Notes under the pieces: generated by a model
The model's input: the letters and a program-made list of their open reading frames with translations, nothing else
Told to the model about the DNA's origin: nothing
Database searches by the model: none
Shown: positions 40,869 through 50,813 of the stretch, piece by piece
How positions within the stretch are numbered: the first letter of the stretch is position 1
How the letters are laid out: each line of letters starts with the position of its first letter
Position numbers and translations under genes: made by a program
Assembly: GCA_963585895.1 (NCBI GenBank)
Contig: OY757911.1
Location: 56,014,310 to 56,078,309, forward strand
DNA length: 64,000 bases
Reading direction: 5' to 3'
From: Sepioteuthis lessoniana
Taxonomy: Eukaryota; Mollusca; Cephalopoda; Myopsida; Loliginidae

Positions 40869-43800
40869 CTAAGGACCCGTACCATAGACGCCATGGGCCG
40901 GCAGAGGAGGGAAGGATGACTCCAACATTGCCCCCTTTCGTACGACCAGGCTCGCTGCAGTCACCCACCTTTTGCTGAATGTTATGCGATCCAAGCGTTT
41001 TCTATCGCATCTGATTTTGACCCTCAGCTGATGCCGAAAATACAAAACCAGATCACGATGAGAAAAGTTTGCATCTTCATACAATCCCTTGTTTCGCGTC
41101 GTCCAAATCACCATTCGGGCTACAGCTAGGATCGCGAGAAACACCACACGCTTCTCACCGTGAAACGGAGGAAGAACGTTGTCTACGACGTAACCAACGT
41201 CGAGCAGCACGAGCTGTTTGGGTTCGATGCGAGCCGTCCACTCCCCGACGTGATCCCAAAACGGACGAACTCGCTCGCAGTAGTAGAAGGCGTGCTCAGC
41301 CGTTTCTTCCAAGCCACTGCCGCAGCGAGGGCAATCAGGCATGTCTGCCAGGCCCGCCTTGAAGTTCAAGCCGCGAAGGGATAACGCATTCCGAACAAGT
41401 CGCCAGGTGAGCGAGAACTCAGAGTTGTTCAAGAAGCTCGATCCTGGCGCCCAATTCCAGTGAGAGCGGATCTCCTCCGCCGTCCAGCCGTGCCGCTCGC
41501 TGAGAGGATCAGAAGCGGAACCCACCACTAATTCCCGATACAGCTCCTTCCGAGGCCATGAAAGGTCACTGGACCCAAGAAGGTTACGAAGGGCCTTTCG
41601 GCACTCGCGGACAAACAGTGCTTCGCCCAAAGGCCTACGTCGACCTTCGGCCTTTGGGTCTGAGTTGAGGCGAGGAAAAGTCCGACTCGCCTTTCGTCTC
41701 CACACTGAGTCCCCCGTCAAGACACGGCCCAGATATGCAAGTCTTTCAGCAAGCCAGTGGCTCTCCAGATCAGGCATACCCAGACCCCCGTTGCGAGTAC
41801 GTTGGATACAGACCTGCCTACGGACCATCGGCCTTGCACCTCCCCAGAGCAATCTGGAGAGGGATCGTTGCAGTGCCAACCGATGTGCCTTAGGCAGAGG
41901 AAGTACAGCCAATCGGTAAAGGATCAAGGGGAAGACGTACGCGGCGCACGCCTCAGCCCTGCCCTTTAAGGACAACCTCCTTGAAAGCCAGATTCCCACC
42001 TGAGCATTCACCTTAGCGTGTACTTCCGACCAATTTCGCTCCAGTTGGAGGTCGGGCCCAAACCACACCCCAAGGATGCGGATGGGTCCGTCACTCCAGC
42101 GGAAGGGCCCTGGAAGAGTATTGCTACCCCTCCAAGCACCAAGCCGCAAACCTTCGCTTTTGTCAAAATTGACCTTGGCCCCTGCAATCCGCTCATACTC
42201 GACAACCGCCTCTTTCACAGCCTCTATATCCTGGCGGCGGGATACAAAGACTGTGACGTCATCAGCGAACGCGGAAACCCTAGCCGCAAGGCGGCCAACG
42301 AATGGGATACCGCGCAGTGCCGGACTTGTCCCCCCATCCCTAAGCCTGCGCAGGAGGGGCTCCAACGCGAGGACATAGAGAAGAGGAGACAGAGGGCAGC
42401 CTTGCCGGACCGAACGCTCGATCGCGATCACCCCCGAACGCCTTCCGTTCACCTGCACCACTGCCTGAGGGTTGTGGTACATCATGCTAATCCATCTGCG
42501 GAACTCCGGTTTGAATCCGGCAGTCTCCAAAACAGACGCCAAGAACCGATGGTCAACCCTATCGAAGGCCTTGGACTGATCTAAACTGATCAGCGCGGAT
42601 TCGGTGTCGTCTTTTATCCCCTCTAGGACCTCACGAATCAAGTGCAGGTTGTCCTGGATCGATCTTCCCTTCACAGCAAAGGTCTGTTCGGGGCCGATCA
42701 GATCGCTAATGACAAGCTGTAAACGATTCGCTAAGACCCGGGCCAAAATCTTTAACTCTGTGTTAAGCAGAGTTATGGGCCTGTAATCATCTAAACCCTC
42801 CCAAACATGCCTGCCACCTTTCTTCAGCAATGTGATCACGCCTTTGGTAACGCTACCAGGGATGGCTCCCTGGGCGAACCAATGGTTGAACATATCCGTC
42901 AGAATAGGCACAAACATGTGCGACATCCTCAAGTACACTTCGTAGGGCAAACCATCTAGTCCCGGCGACTTGTTCAGGCCGACCTGCTTCAACGCGTCAC
43001 GGACTTCGCATTCAGTAACCACACCCTCGCAGCTAGCCGCTTCAGCCGCCCCAAGGCGGGGGAAGTCGGCGAGATAGCTACGAAACTCCCGGAGCGGGAG
43101 ATCAGTGCAGCGGGCAAAGCGATCCCGAAAGTGCGCCCGAAAGGCGTCACGTATCTCACGACCCGATCGCAGCAGACACCCGTCCGGGGTCTTGACAGAT
43201 GCGATGTACCGATCGGGGAACCTTCGCACTTCTTCTTCACGCGCAGTCGCGTTCGATTTCACAGCTTCGTTGAGAACTCTTTTTAGCCTAGATCTAACTA
43301 CTGATCCCTTGTAGCGCTCGCTACTCTCACGCTCAAGGTCCCTCCTAGCTAGCTCTACACCTAGGGAGTCCCCCCCAGCCACCGCCCGGGAAAGTCTATC
43401 ATCTATAGATTTCGCCTCCGCGGTCCTATCTAGATTGAGCTGTCGACCGTACTTGGTGGCGAAATCTCTAATCCTATGTTTAAGAGAAACCCACCACCTA
43501 TTCCCGGTAACCGCCCCCACTAACGCCCGCTGAATTAGGGATTCCAGCCGGTCCCGGAAGTCCCGTATCTCCAATAAGGAGGTATTGAACTTCCAGTAGC
43601 CGGCTAGACTAGGTCTATTAACTAACCGCAGACTGACTCTAATGAGTTTATGGTCAGTCCACGCTATCAAGTGGAACGTGGGACAACTAACAAAATCAAT
43701 GTCAGCTCTTCTCACTAACACTCTGTCCAAGTAGGAGCCTACTTTGGCAGAGGGCGAGCTATCTAGCCACGTCCACATCTCCCGCCCTGGGTGATCAAGA

Positions 43801-44336
43801 CGAAACCTGTCGACGAGACCGTGACGAGTCACGAAGCCGACAAGGCTGCTTTCACACCTTCCCAATCTGCTAGCTCCCCGTCCGACCTTATCTATCTTGG
43901 GATCAAGGATCGCATTCCAATCACCCATTAAGACTAGCCGCTTCGTATCGTCCAGGAACGGCGCCAACCGACGAAAAAAGGAAACCCTCTCCGCAGCGAT
44001 ATTGGACGCATAAACCGCAACCAGACGGAACTTGAAACTTTTCACGGCAACATCGACCACAACCAGCCGGCCCCCGTCACCTGCAAAAACAACGTCAACA
44101 TCAGCATCAAGGCTGCGTCCAACTAGCAAAGAGACCCCAGCGCTGGTGCCGCTGCCGTATGCTGAGAAAACGTTAAAATCGCTTTCCAGCACCCGACAGT
44201 CGGCACCGCAAGTAAAGTGAGTCTCCTGCACTGCAGCAACATCTACTCCGAGGTTCCTGAGTTCACCAAGCAAGCGCGCACACTTGCTTGAATCCCTCAA
44301 TCCCCTCACATTCAAACTGGCAAGGTTTAGAGTCAT
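40869..44336 (-). CDS. Unit 6 ORF2, EN-RT (1155 aa)
   Basis: Full-length and uninterrupted. At the protein level it keeps LTDMFNHWF, CERVRPFW and GRHVWEG, the majority residues at each site where another copy has a private change, so it is close to a consensus sequence for the array. Confidence 0.94.
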   Translation of the reverse strand: MTLNLASLNVRGLRDSSKCARLLGELRNLGVDVAAVQETHFTCGADCRVLESDFNVFSAYGSGTSAGVSLLVGRSLDADVDVVFAGDGGRLVVVDVAVKSFKFRLVAVYASNIAAERVSFFRRLAPFLDDTKRLVLMGDWNAILDPKIDKVGRGASRLGRCESSLVGFVTRHGLVDRFRLDHPGREMWTWLDSSPSAKVGSYLDRVLVRRADIDFVSCPTFHLIAWTDHKLIRVSLRLVNRPSLAGYWKFNTSLLEIRDFRDRLESLIQRALVGAVTGNRWWVSLKHRIRDFATKYGRQLNLDRTAEAKSIDDRLSRAVAGGDSLGVELARRDLERESSERYKGSVVRSRLKRVLNEAVKSNATAREEEVRRFPDRYIASVKTPDGCLLRSGREIRDAFRAHFRDRFARCTDLPLREFRSYLADFPRLGAAEAASCEGVVTECEVRDALKQVGLNKSPGLDGLPYEVYLRMSHMFVPILTDMFNHWFAQGAIPGSVTKGVITLLKKGGRHVWEGLDDYRPITLLNTELKILARVLANRLQLVISDLIGPEQTFAVKGRSIQDNLHLIREVLEGIKDDTESALISLDQSKAFDRVDHRFLASVLETAGFKPEFRRWISMMYHNPQAVVQVNGRRSGVIAIERSVRQGCPLSPLLYVLALEPLLRRLRDGGTSPALRGIPFVGRLAARVSAFADDVTVFVSRRQDIEAVKEAVVEYERIAGAKVNFDKSEGLRLGAWRGSNTLPGPFRWSDGPIRILGVWFGPDLQLERNWSEVHAKVNAQVGIWLSRRLSLKGRAEACAAYVFPLILYRLAVLPLPKAHRLALQRSLSRLLWGGARPMVRRQVCIQRTRNGGLGMPDLESHWLAERLAYLGRVLTGDSVWRRKASRTFPRLNSDPKAEGRRRPLGEALFVRECRKALRNLLGSSDLSWPRKELYRELVVGSASDPLSERHGWTAEEIRSHWNWAPGSSFLNNSEFSLTWRLVRNALSLRGLNFKAGLADMPDCPRCGSGLEETAEHAFYYCERVRPFWDHVGEWTARIEPKQLVLLDVGYVVDNVLPPFHGEKRVVFLAILAVARMVIWTTRNKGLYEDANFSHRDLVLYFRHQLRVKIRCDRKRLDRITFSKRWVTAASLVVRKGAMLESSFPPLPAHGVYGTGP

Positions 44337-44350
44337 CAGTCCCACTTACC

Positions 44351-46324
44351 TTACTCAGTGTCGACTATGGGCCGGAAATCCTTCGGGGTGAGGATGCCGA
44401 CGGCCTGACGCAGGGAACCGGTGCCGAGCTCAGTGCTAACTCGGTCGTCCCTGGTAATTCCCCCGACATCCATAGGGTACCTCAGCTTTAGGGACCTATA
44501 AAATGATGGGTGAACTAAAATCGGGACCCTGCCCGAACAAAAAGGAAGCATTTTTTTTAGCATTGCATTTTTTGTGTTGGCCAACATTACGTCCGCCCGG
44601 CTGGCTTCGTCAATAAAGTTCCATAGTTCTTTAGTCCGATTGCCAGCCGTACGGACGAATGTGGTCAACATTGGAGCGTCCTTGAATATGTAGGGGTTAG
44701 TGATGTCTTTGTTGTTTATTTTTTTAAATGAGCGCAATGGCTTTAATGAGGTTTTTAAAATGTGGTCATGATTTGGGTTTTCTAAAATGTCTTCACAGAA
44801 GATAAAAGCTGTCATTGCATGGCGGGCTTCTGTTGAAGCCGAGCGTGCTCTTGGTTTTTGACCTGATGATGATGTTGATGCTGTTTGTGGATCAGGTGAG
44901 AGTCGTGTCACTGACTGTGATCGTGTGAAAATTTTCGGGGTTGTGATTGGAGAAAGTGAGGGGGGTAGTGGAATTTCAATTGGGTTTATTGGAGTGGTTT
45001 TTTGTATTTGTGGGAGGGGAGGAATTATTTGAGCTGGTCGCTCATTTGTGGCTGGTGACTTTGATATTTTCTTTTTCCCCTCCCCCTTAGGTTGAGGTAG
45101 GGAGGGTGTTTGTTGTTGTGTTGTTTTTTTGGGATTTCTTTTTTCCCCCTCTTTTGTTGGCGAGTCTTCGCTATTCCTTCTTCTTTTTAAGTTGATGCTC
45201 ATGTCCATGGGTTCTATTGGTGTTGATGATTGTTCTGTTGCAGTGGTCGATGTTGATGATTGTGTTTTAGTAGTAGTATCAGTAGGAGTAGCGATGATTA
45301 CAGTTGTTGAGTCTTTTGTGGTATTTGTTTGGTTAGTTTTGTTTTCTGTAGGTGCTATTGACTTTTTTATGGGAGTTTTTTTTCCCCCTTTTTTTCTTGT
45401 CACTTGAGTCCACCCCTCCTCGTCTTTTTTGTTGGGGTTTTCTTGATGATTTTCGATGTTTTTGGTGGGTGTCTTGGTTGTTATGATCTCTGAAGCAGTA
45501 GTAGTGGTAGTAGTCGTTGTTGCGGTGGTCGTTGTTTTTTGAGGGCAGTTTTTAGAAAAATGTCCGATTTTGTTACACGCCCAACATAAGGGTTTCCTGC
45601 CCTCAACGACCACCGTCATCGTTTGATCTCGGTATTTTATTTTATGAGGTACGTTGTTAAACCCTCCCCTATCGAGGCACATGATGAAGACATAATCACC
45701 GTATGCAGTTCCTCGTGTTGATGTTATTTGGGAAACTTGTTCAACGCCGCCATATATGCTTAAGTAGGCGGCGAGAACGTCCCCACTCAATTGCATTGAG
45801 ACATTACATACGGTGACCTTTATTCTTCGCTTGCCTCGATATTCAGGTTGAAGCCGGAAGAAGCGTGTTGTAATGTTACCACCGGCCAGTTTCTTGGCTA
45901 CTTCCTCTGAAGGGAGTAAAACATCCCAGGTTGCGAAGCTCCTGCGGCAGAAATACTTCCCTGGGATGTTTGCGCTTTTTAGTAAGTCTTCGAAAGTCTC
46001 TTTTTTAAGTCCTGCTAGTCTCTTGGTCTTAAGATCAGTGACTACGAAGGACAGGGTCTTTGGTTCAACTTCTTTCACAAGTTCCGGTATAGGAAGTATT
46101 TCGCCTTCCTTAAAATAGTTGGCATATTTTTCTGCCCTGTCTCTTGCGTAGTCACTGGGGGTTTTTTGGTTCACACAGTGTGACGACCAAGAGACTGTTG
46201 TTTCTTTTGGTTTCTGGGCCGGTGGAATAGTACTTGCAGATGACGACAAGTCAAAAGGTGCTTCTTCCGGCATTGGGGAGGGTCTCGTTATAAATATGTC
46301 CTCGGGTGAGTTAGCCTCCTCCAT
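44351..46324 (-). CDS. Unit 6 ORF1, B-type (657 aa)
   Basis: Intact and indistinguishable in protein from units 5 and 7 as far as I can see. Same zinc knuckle, linker and C-terminal block. Start in the GCCATGG context inside the conserved hairpin, and the stop 14 nt before the ORF2 ATG. Confidence 0.92.
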   Translation of the reverse strand: MEEANSPEDIFITRPSPMPEEAPFDLSSSASTIPPAQKPKETTVSWSSHCVNQKTPSDYARDRAEKYANYFKEGEILPIPELVKEVEPKTLSFVVTDLKTKRLAGLKKETFEDLLKSANIPGKYFCRRSFATWDVLLPSEEVAKKLAGGNITTRFFRLQPEYRGKRRIKVTVCNVSMQLSGDVLAAYLSIYGGVEQVSQITSTRGTAYGDYVFIMCLDRGGFNNVPHKIKYRDQTMTVVVEGRKPLCWACNKIGHFSKNCPQKTTTTATTTTTTTTASEIITTKTPTKNIENHQENPNKKDEEGWTQVTRKKGGKKTPIKKSIAPTENKTNQTNTTKDSTTVIIATPTDTTTKTQSSTSTTATEQSSTPIEPMDMSINLKRRRNSEDSPTKEGEKRNPKKTTQQQTPSLPQPKGEGKKKISKSPATNERPAQIIPPLPQIQKTTPINPIEIPLPPSLSPITTPKIFTRSQSVTRLSPDPQTASTSSSGQKPRARSASTEARHAMTAFIFCEDILENPNHDHILKTSLKPLRSFKKINNKDITNPYIFKDAPMLTTFVRTAGNRTKELWNFIDEASRADVMLANTKNAMLKKMLPFCSGRVPILVHPSFYRSLKLRYPMDVGGITRDDRVSTELGTGSLRQAVGILTPKDFRPIVDTE

Positions 46325-46624
46325 GGCTGTGAAACACAGCTAGGAGGAGATGAATCCGAATGATGTGGTTGAGATCAAGAACGATGAAAAACAATGAAAA
46401 ATCCGGTATGAAAAATGGTGGTGGTTTTTTTTAAAAAAGAGTTAAAACAACAATTCGAGTCGAGGTTTGACCCTCCTCCCAAACAAACAACAGTAACAAT
46501 TGTTTGAGGGGGGTCACAAAGCAATAACAATAATATAAAATTTACAGATAACAAATAACAATTTTCAACAGTAACTTACTTTTCGATAGAGAAAATAAAC
46601 GCAATCCAAAAAATTACGAAGTGG
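46325..46624 (-). promoter_or_regulatory. Unit 6 5'UTR (B-type)
   Basis: Start-codon hairpin 46316-46349; C/G hairpin 46469-46515; GTAAGT (minus) 46574-46579. Confidence 0.75.
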
Positions 46625-47331
46625 GCTTATTCTTTTATTCCTTGTAATAAATACAAGAAGGCACGAGGCCTTGTGGTTTTGGGGGAGGGGAAGGGAGCGG
46701 TCATGCTTTAACTATATTTTCTATGGGGAACCTAGCTAGCCACATTCGCCGACCCATTCAACAATACAATATATAATCACTCGTCCATCTCCATGCACGC
46801 AGCAACCACCAAAATACCGCATTTGCTCTATGAAAAAGTCCTACTTAAAACCCGAAAGTGATGCATGATTTTATTTACAATGTATGATTTTTTACAATGG
46901 ATATGATGGGAATGGGAGAAAAAACCCCGAAAAACATATATACACGAAAACAAGGAAAAAATCCCCCGTTTGGTTTCCCTCCCATCCCCCCGTCTATAAA
47001 ATTGGAGGCCGACTGTTTTCCGGGTCGAAAATACCGGAAACAAGCCGGACCTACCCTAGGTAGGGCGGGAATCCTACTCTACAGGGATAAAAGAATTAAA
47101 AGGGTCGGGCTCGGCATGGGTCGATTTTAGAAGCGGGTAAATGATTTTTTACATATGAATGTTCAAGATCTTCAAAAGGCGGACTGGGATACAGGTTGAG
47201 GTACAAAAATAATGGGGGTGGGGAAGATCTTGAGTGCTAACAACTAAGTGACAGGGACAATGACTCACAACGTACTGCTAACTAGGTTGCAGGGGAAAAT
47301 AACAAAATCCTACTTACCAAGGGTGGGGTCC
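46625..47331 (-). other. Unit 7 3'UTR
   Basis: Terminal hairpin 46638-46659, loop ataaa. ORF2-stop hairpin 47326-47341. Confidence 0.8.
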
Positions 47332-50300
47332 CTAAGGACCCGTACCATAGACGCCATGGGCCGGCAGAGGAGGGAAGGATGACTCCAACATTGCCCCCTT
47401 TCGTACGACCAGGCTCGCTGCAGTCACCCACCTTTTGCTGAATGTTATGCGATCCAAGCGTTTTCTATCGCATCTGATTTTGACCCTCAGCTGATGCCGA
47501 AAATACAAAACCAGATCACGATGAGAAAAGTTTGCATCTTCATACAATCCCTTGTTTCGCGTCGTCCAAATCACCATTCGGGCTACAGCTAGGATCGCGA
47601 GAAACACCACACGCTTCTCACCGTGAAACGGAGGAAGAACGTTGTCTACGACGTAACCAACGTCGAGCAGCACGAGCTGTTTGGGTTCGATGCGAGCCGT
47701 CCACTCCCCGACGTGATCCCAAAACGGACGAACTCGCTCGCAGTAGTAGAAGGCGTGCTCAGCCGTTTCTTCCAAGCCACTGCCGCAGCGAGGGCAATCA
47801 GGCATGTCTGCCAGGCCCGCCTTGAAGTTCAAGCCGCGAAGGGATAACGCATTCCGAACAAGTCGCCAGGTGAGCGAGAACTCAGAGTTGTTCAAGAAGC
47901 TCGATCCTGGCGCCCAATTCCAGTGAGAGCGGATCTCCTCCGCCGTCCAGCCGTGCCGCTCGCTGAGAGGATCAGAAGCGGAACCCACCACTAATTCCCG
48001 ATACAGCTCCTTCCGAGGCCATGAAAGGTCACTGGACCCAAGAAGGTTACGAAGGGCCTTTCGGCACTCGCGGACAAACAGTGCTTCGCCCAAAGGCCTA
48101 CGTCGACCTTCGGCCTTTGGGTCTGAGTTGAGGCGAGGAAAAGTCCGACTCGCCTTTCGTCTCCACACTGAGTCCCCCGTCAAGACACGGCCCAGATATG
48201 CAAGTCTTTCAGCAAGCCAGTGGCTCTCCAGATCAGGCATACCCAGACCCCCGTTGCGAGTACGTTGGATACAGACCTGCCTACGGACCATCGGCCTTGC
48301 ACCTCCCCAGAGCAATCTGGAGAGGGATCGTTGCAGTGCCAACCGATGTGCCTTAGGCAGAGGAAGTACAGCCAATCGGTAAAGGATCAAGGGGAAGACG
48401 TACGCGGCGCACGCCTCAGCCCTGCCCTTTAAGGACAACCTCCTTGAAAGCCAGATTCCCACCTGAGCATTCACCTTAGCGTGTACTTCCGACCAATTTC
48501 GCTCCAGTTGGAGGTCGGGCCCAAACCACACCCCAAGGATGCGGATGGGTCCGTCACTCCAGCGGAAGGGCCCTGGAAGAGTATTGCTACCCCTCCAAGC
48601 ACCAAGCCGCAAACCTTCGCTTTTGTCAAAATTGACCTTGGCCCCTGCAATCCGCTCATACTCGACAACCGCCTCTTTCACAGCCTCTATATCCTGGCGG
48701 CGGGATACAAAGACTGTGACGTCATCAGCGAACGCGGAAACCCTAGCCGCAAGGCGGCCAACGAATGGGATACCGCGCAGTGCCGGACTTGTCCCCCCAT
48801 CCCTAAGCCTGCGCAGGAGGGGCTCCAACGCGAGGACATAGAGAAGAGGAGACAGAGGGCAGCCTTGCCGGACCGAACGCTCGATCGCGATCACCCCCGA
48901 ACGCCTTCCGTTCACCTGCACCACTGCCTGAGGGTTGTGGTACATCATGCTAATCCATCTGCGGAACTCCGGTTTGAATCCGGCAGTCTCCAAAACAGAC
49001 GCCAAGAACCGATGGTCAACCCTATCGAAGGCCTTGGACTGATCTAAACTGATCAGCGCGGATTCGGTGTCGTCTTTTATCCCCTCTAGGACCTCGCGAA
49101 TCAAGTGCAGGTTGTCCTGGATCGATCTTCCCTTCACAGCAAAGGTCTGTTCGGGGCCGATCAGATCGCTAATGACAAGCTGTAAACGATTCGCTAAGAC
49201 CCGGGCCAAAATCTTTAACTCTGTGTTAAGCAGAGTTATGGGCCTGTAATCATCTAAACCCTCCCAAACATGCCTGCCACCTTTCTTCAGCAATGTGATC
49301 ACGCCTTTGGTAACGCTACCAGGGATGGCTCCCTGGGCGAACCAATGGTTGAACACATCCGTCAGAATAGGCACAAACATGTGCGACATCCTCAAGTACA
49401 CTTCGTAGGGCAAACCATCTAGTCCCGGCGACTTGTTCAGGCCGACCTGCTTCAACGCGTCACGGACTTCGCATTCAGTAACCACACCCTCGCAGCTAGC
49501 CGCTTCAGCCGCCCCAAGGCGGGGGAAGTCGGCGAGATAGCTACGAAACTCCCGGAGCGGGAGATCAGTGCAGCGGGCAAAGCGATCCCGAAAGTGCGCC
49601 CGAAAGGCGTCACGTATCTCACGACCCGATCGCAGCAGACACCCGTCCGGGGTCTTGACAGATGCGATGTACCGATCGGGGAACCTTCGCACTTCTTCTT
49701 CACGCGCAGTCGCGTTCGATTTCACAGCTTCGTTGAGAACTCTTTTTAGCCTAGATCTAACTACTGATCCCTTGTAGCGCTCGCTACTCTCACGCTCAAG
49801 GTCCCTCCTAGCTAGCTCTACACCTAGGGAGTCCCCCCCAGCCACCGCCCGGGAAAGTCTATCATCTATAGATTTCGCCTCCGCGGTCCTATCTAGATTG
49901 AGCTGTCGACCGTACTTGGTGGCGAAATCTCTAATCCTATGTTTAAGAGAAACCCACCACCTATTCCCGGTAACCGCCCCCACTAACGCCCGCTGAATTA
50001 GGGATTCCAGCCGGTCCCGGAAGTCCCGTATCTCCAATAAGGAGGTATTGAACTTCCAGTAGCCGGCTAGACTAGGTCTATTAACTAACCGCAGACTGAC
50101 TCTAATGAGTTTATGGTCAGTCCACGCTATCAAGTGGAACGTGGGACAACTAACAAAATCAATGTCAGCTCTTCTCACTAACACTCTGTCCAAGTAGGAG
50201 CCTACTTTGGCAGAGGGCGAGCTATCTAGCCACGTCCACATCTCCCGCCCTGGGTGATCAAGACGAAACCTGTCGACGAGGCCGTGACGAGTCACGAAGC

Positions 50301-50799
50301 CGACAAGGCTGCTTTCACACCTTCCCAATCTGCTAGCTCCCCGTCCGACCTTATCTATCTTGGGATCAAGGATCGCATTCCAATCACCCATTAAGACTAG
50401 CCGCTTCGTATCGTCCAGGAACGGCGCCAACCGACGAAAAAAGGAAACCCTCTCCGCAGCGATATTGGACGCATAAACCGCAACCAGACGGAACTTGAAA
50501 CTTTTCACGGCAACATCGACCACAACCAGCCGGCCCCCGTCACCTGCAAAAACAACGTCAACATCAGCATCAAGGCTGCGTCCAACTAGCAAAGAGACCC
50601 CAGCGCTGGTGCCGCTGCCGTATGCTGAGAAAACGTTAAAATCGCTTTCCAGCACCCGACAGTCGGCACCGCAAGTGAAGTGAGTCTCCTGCACTGCAGC
50701 AACATCTACTCCGAGGTTCCTGAGTTCACCAAGCAAGCGCGCACACTTGCTTGAATCCCTCAATCCCCTCACATTCAAACTGGCAAGGTTTAGAGTCAT
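47332..50799 (-). CDS. Unit 7 ORF2, EN-RT (1155 aa)
   Basis: Full-length and open. Carries LTDVFNHWF and the gaggccgtg variant in common with unit 5, but not unit 5's private NFRAGL. All catalytic motifs listed for unit 4 are present, so it is a candidate active copy. Confidence 0.94.
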   Translation of the reverse strand: MTLNLASLNVRGLRDSSKCARLLGELRNLGVDVAAVQETHFTCGADCRVLESDFNVFSAYGSGTSAGVSLLVGRSLDADVDVVFAGDGGRLVVVDVAVKSFKFRLVAVYASNIAAERVSFFRRLAPFLDDTKRLVLMGDWNAILDPKIDKVGRGASRLGRCESSLVGFVTRHGLVDRFRLDHPGREMWTWLDSSPSAKVGSYLDRVLVRRADIDFVSCPTFHLIAWTDHKLIRVSLRLVNRPSLAGYWKFNTSLLEIRDFRDRLESLIQRALVGAVTGNRWWVSLKHRIRDFATKYGRQLNLDRTAEAKSIDDRLSRAVAGGDSLGVELARRDLERESSERYKGSVVRSRLKRVLNEAVKSNATAREEEVRRFPDRYIASVKTPDGCLLRSGREIRDAFRAHFRDRFARCTDLPLREFRSYLADFPRLGAAEAASCEGVVTECEVRDALKQVGLNKSPGLDGLPYEVYLRMSHMFVPILTDVFNHWFAQGAIPGSVTKGVITLLKKGGRHVWEGLDDYRPITLLNTELKILARVLANRLQLVISDLIGPEQTFAVKGRSIQDNLHLIREVLEGIKDDTESALISLDQSKAFDRVDHRFLASVLETAGFKPEFRRWISMMYHNPQAVVQVNGRRSGVIAIERSVRQGCPLSPLLYVLALEPLLRRLRDGGTSPALRGIPFVGRLAARVSAFADDVTVFVSRRQDIEAVKEAVVEYERIAGAKVNFDKSEGLRLGAWRGSNTLPGPFRWSDGPIRILGVWFGPDLQLERNWSEVHAKVNAQVGIWLSRRLSLKGRAEACAAYVFPLILYRLAVLPLPKAHRLALQRSLSRLLWGGARPMVRRQVCIQRTRNGGLGMPDLESHWLAERLAYLGRVLTGDSVWRRKASRTFPRLNSDPKAEGRRRPLGEALFVRECRKALRNLLGSSDLSWPRKELYRELVVGSASDPLSERHGWTAEEIRSHWNWAPGSSFLNNSEFSLTWRLVRNALSLRGLNFKAGLADMPDCPRCGSGLEETAEHAFYYCERVRPFWDHVGEWTARIEPKQLVLLDVGYVVDNVLPPFHGEKRVVFLAILAVARMVIWTTRNKGLYEDANFSHRDLVLYFRHQLRVKIRCDRKRLDRITFSKRWVTAASLVVRKGAMLESSFPPLPAHGVYGTGP

Positions 50800-50813
50800 C
50801 AGTCCCACTTACC

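Larger units (their letters stand above)
40161..46624 (-). mobile_element. LINE unit 6 (B-type, intact)
   Basis: Both ORFs open. It has unit 4-like states at the two ORF2 sites where units 5 and 7 differ, plus private changes (cctcacgaatc near 42631, agtaaagtga near 44211) and one extra A in the 3'UTR. Confidence 0.93.
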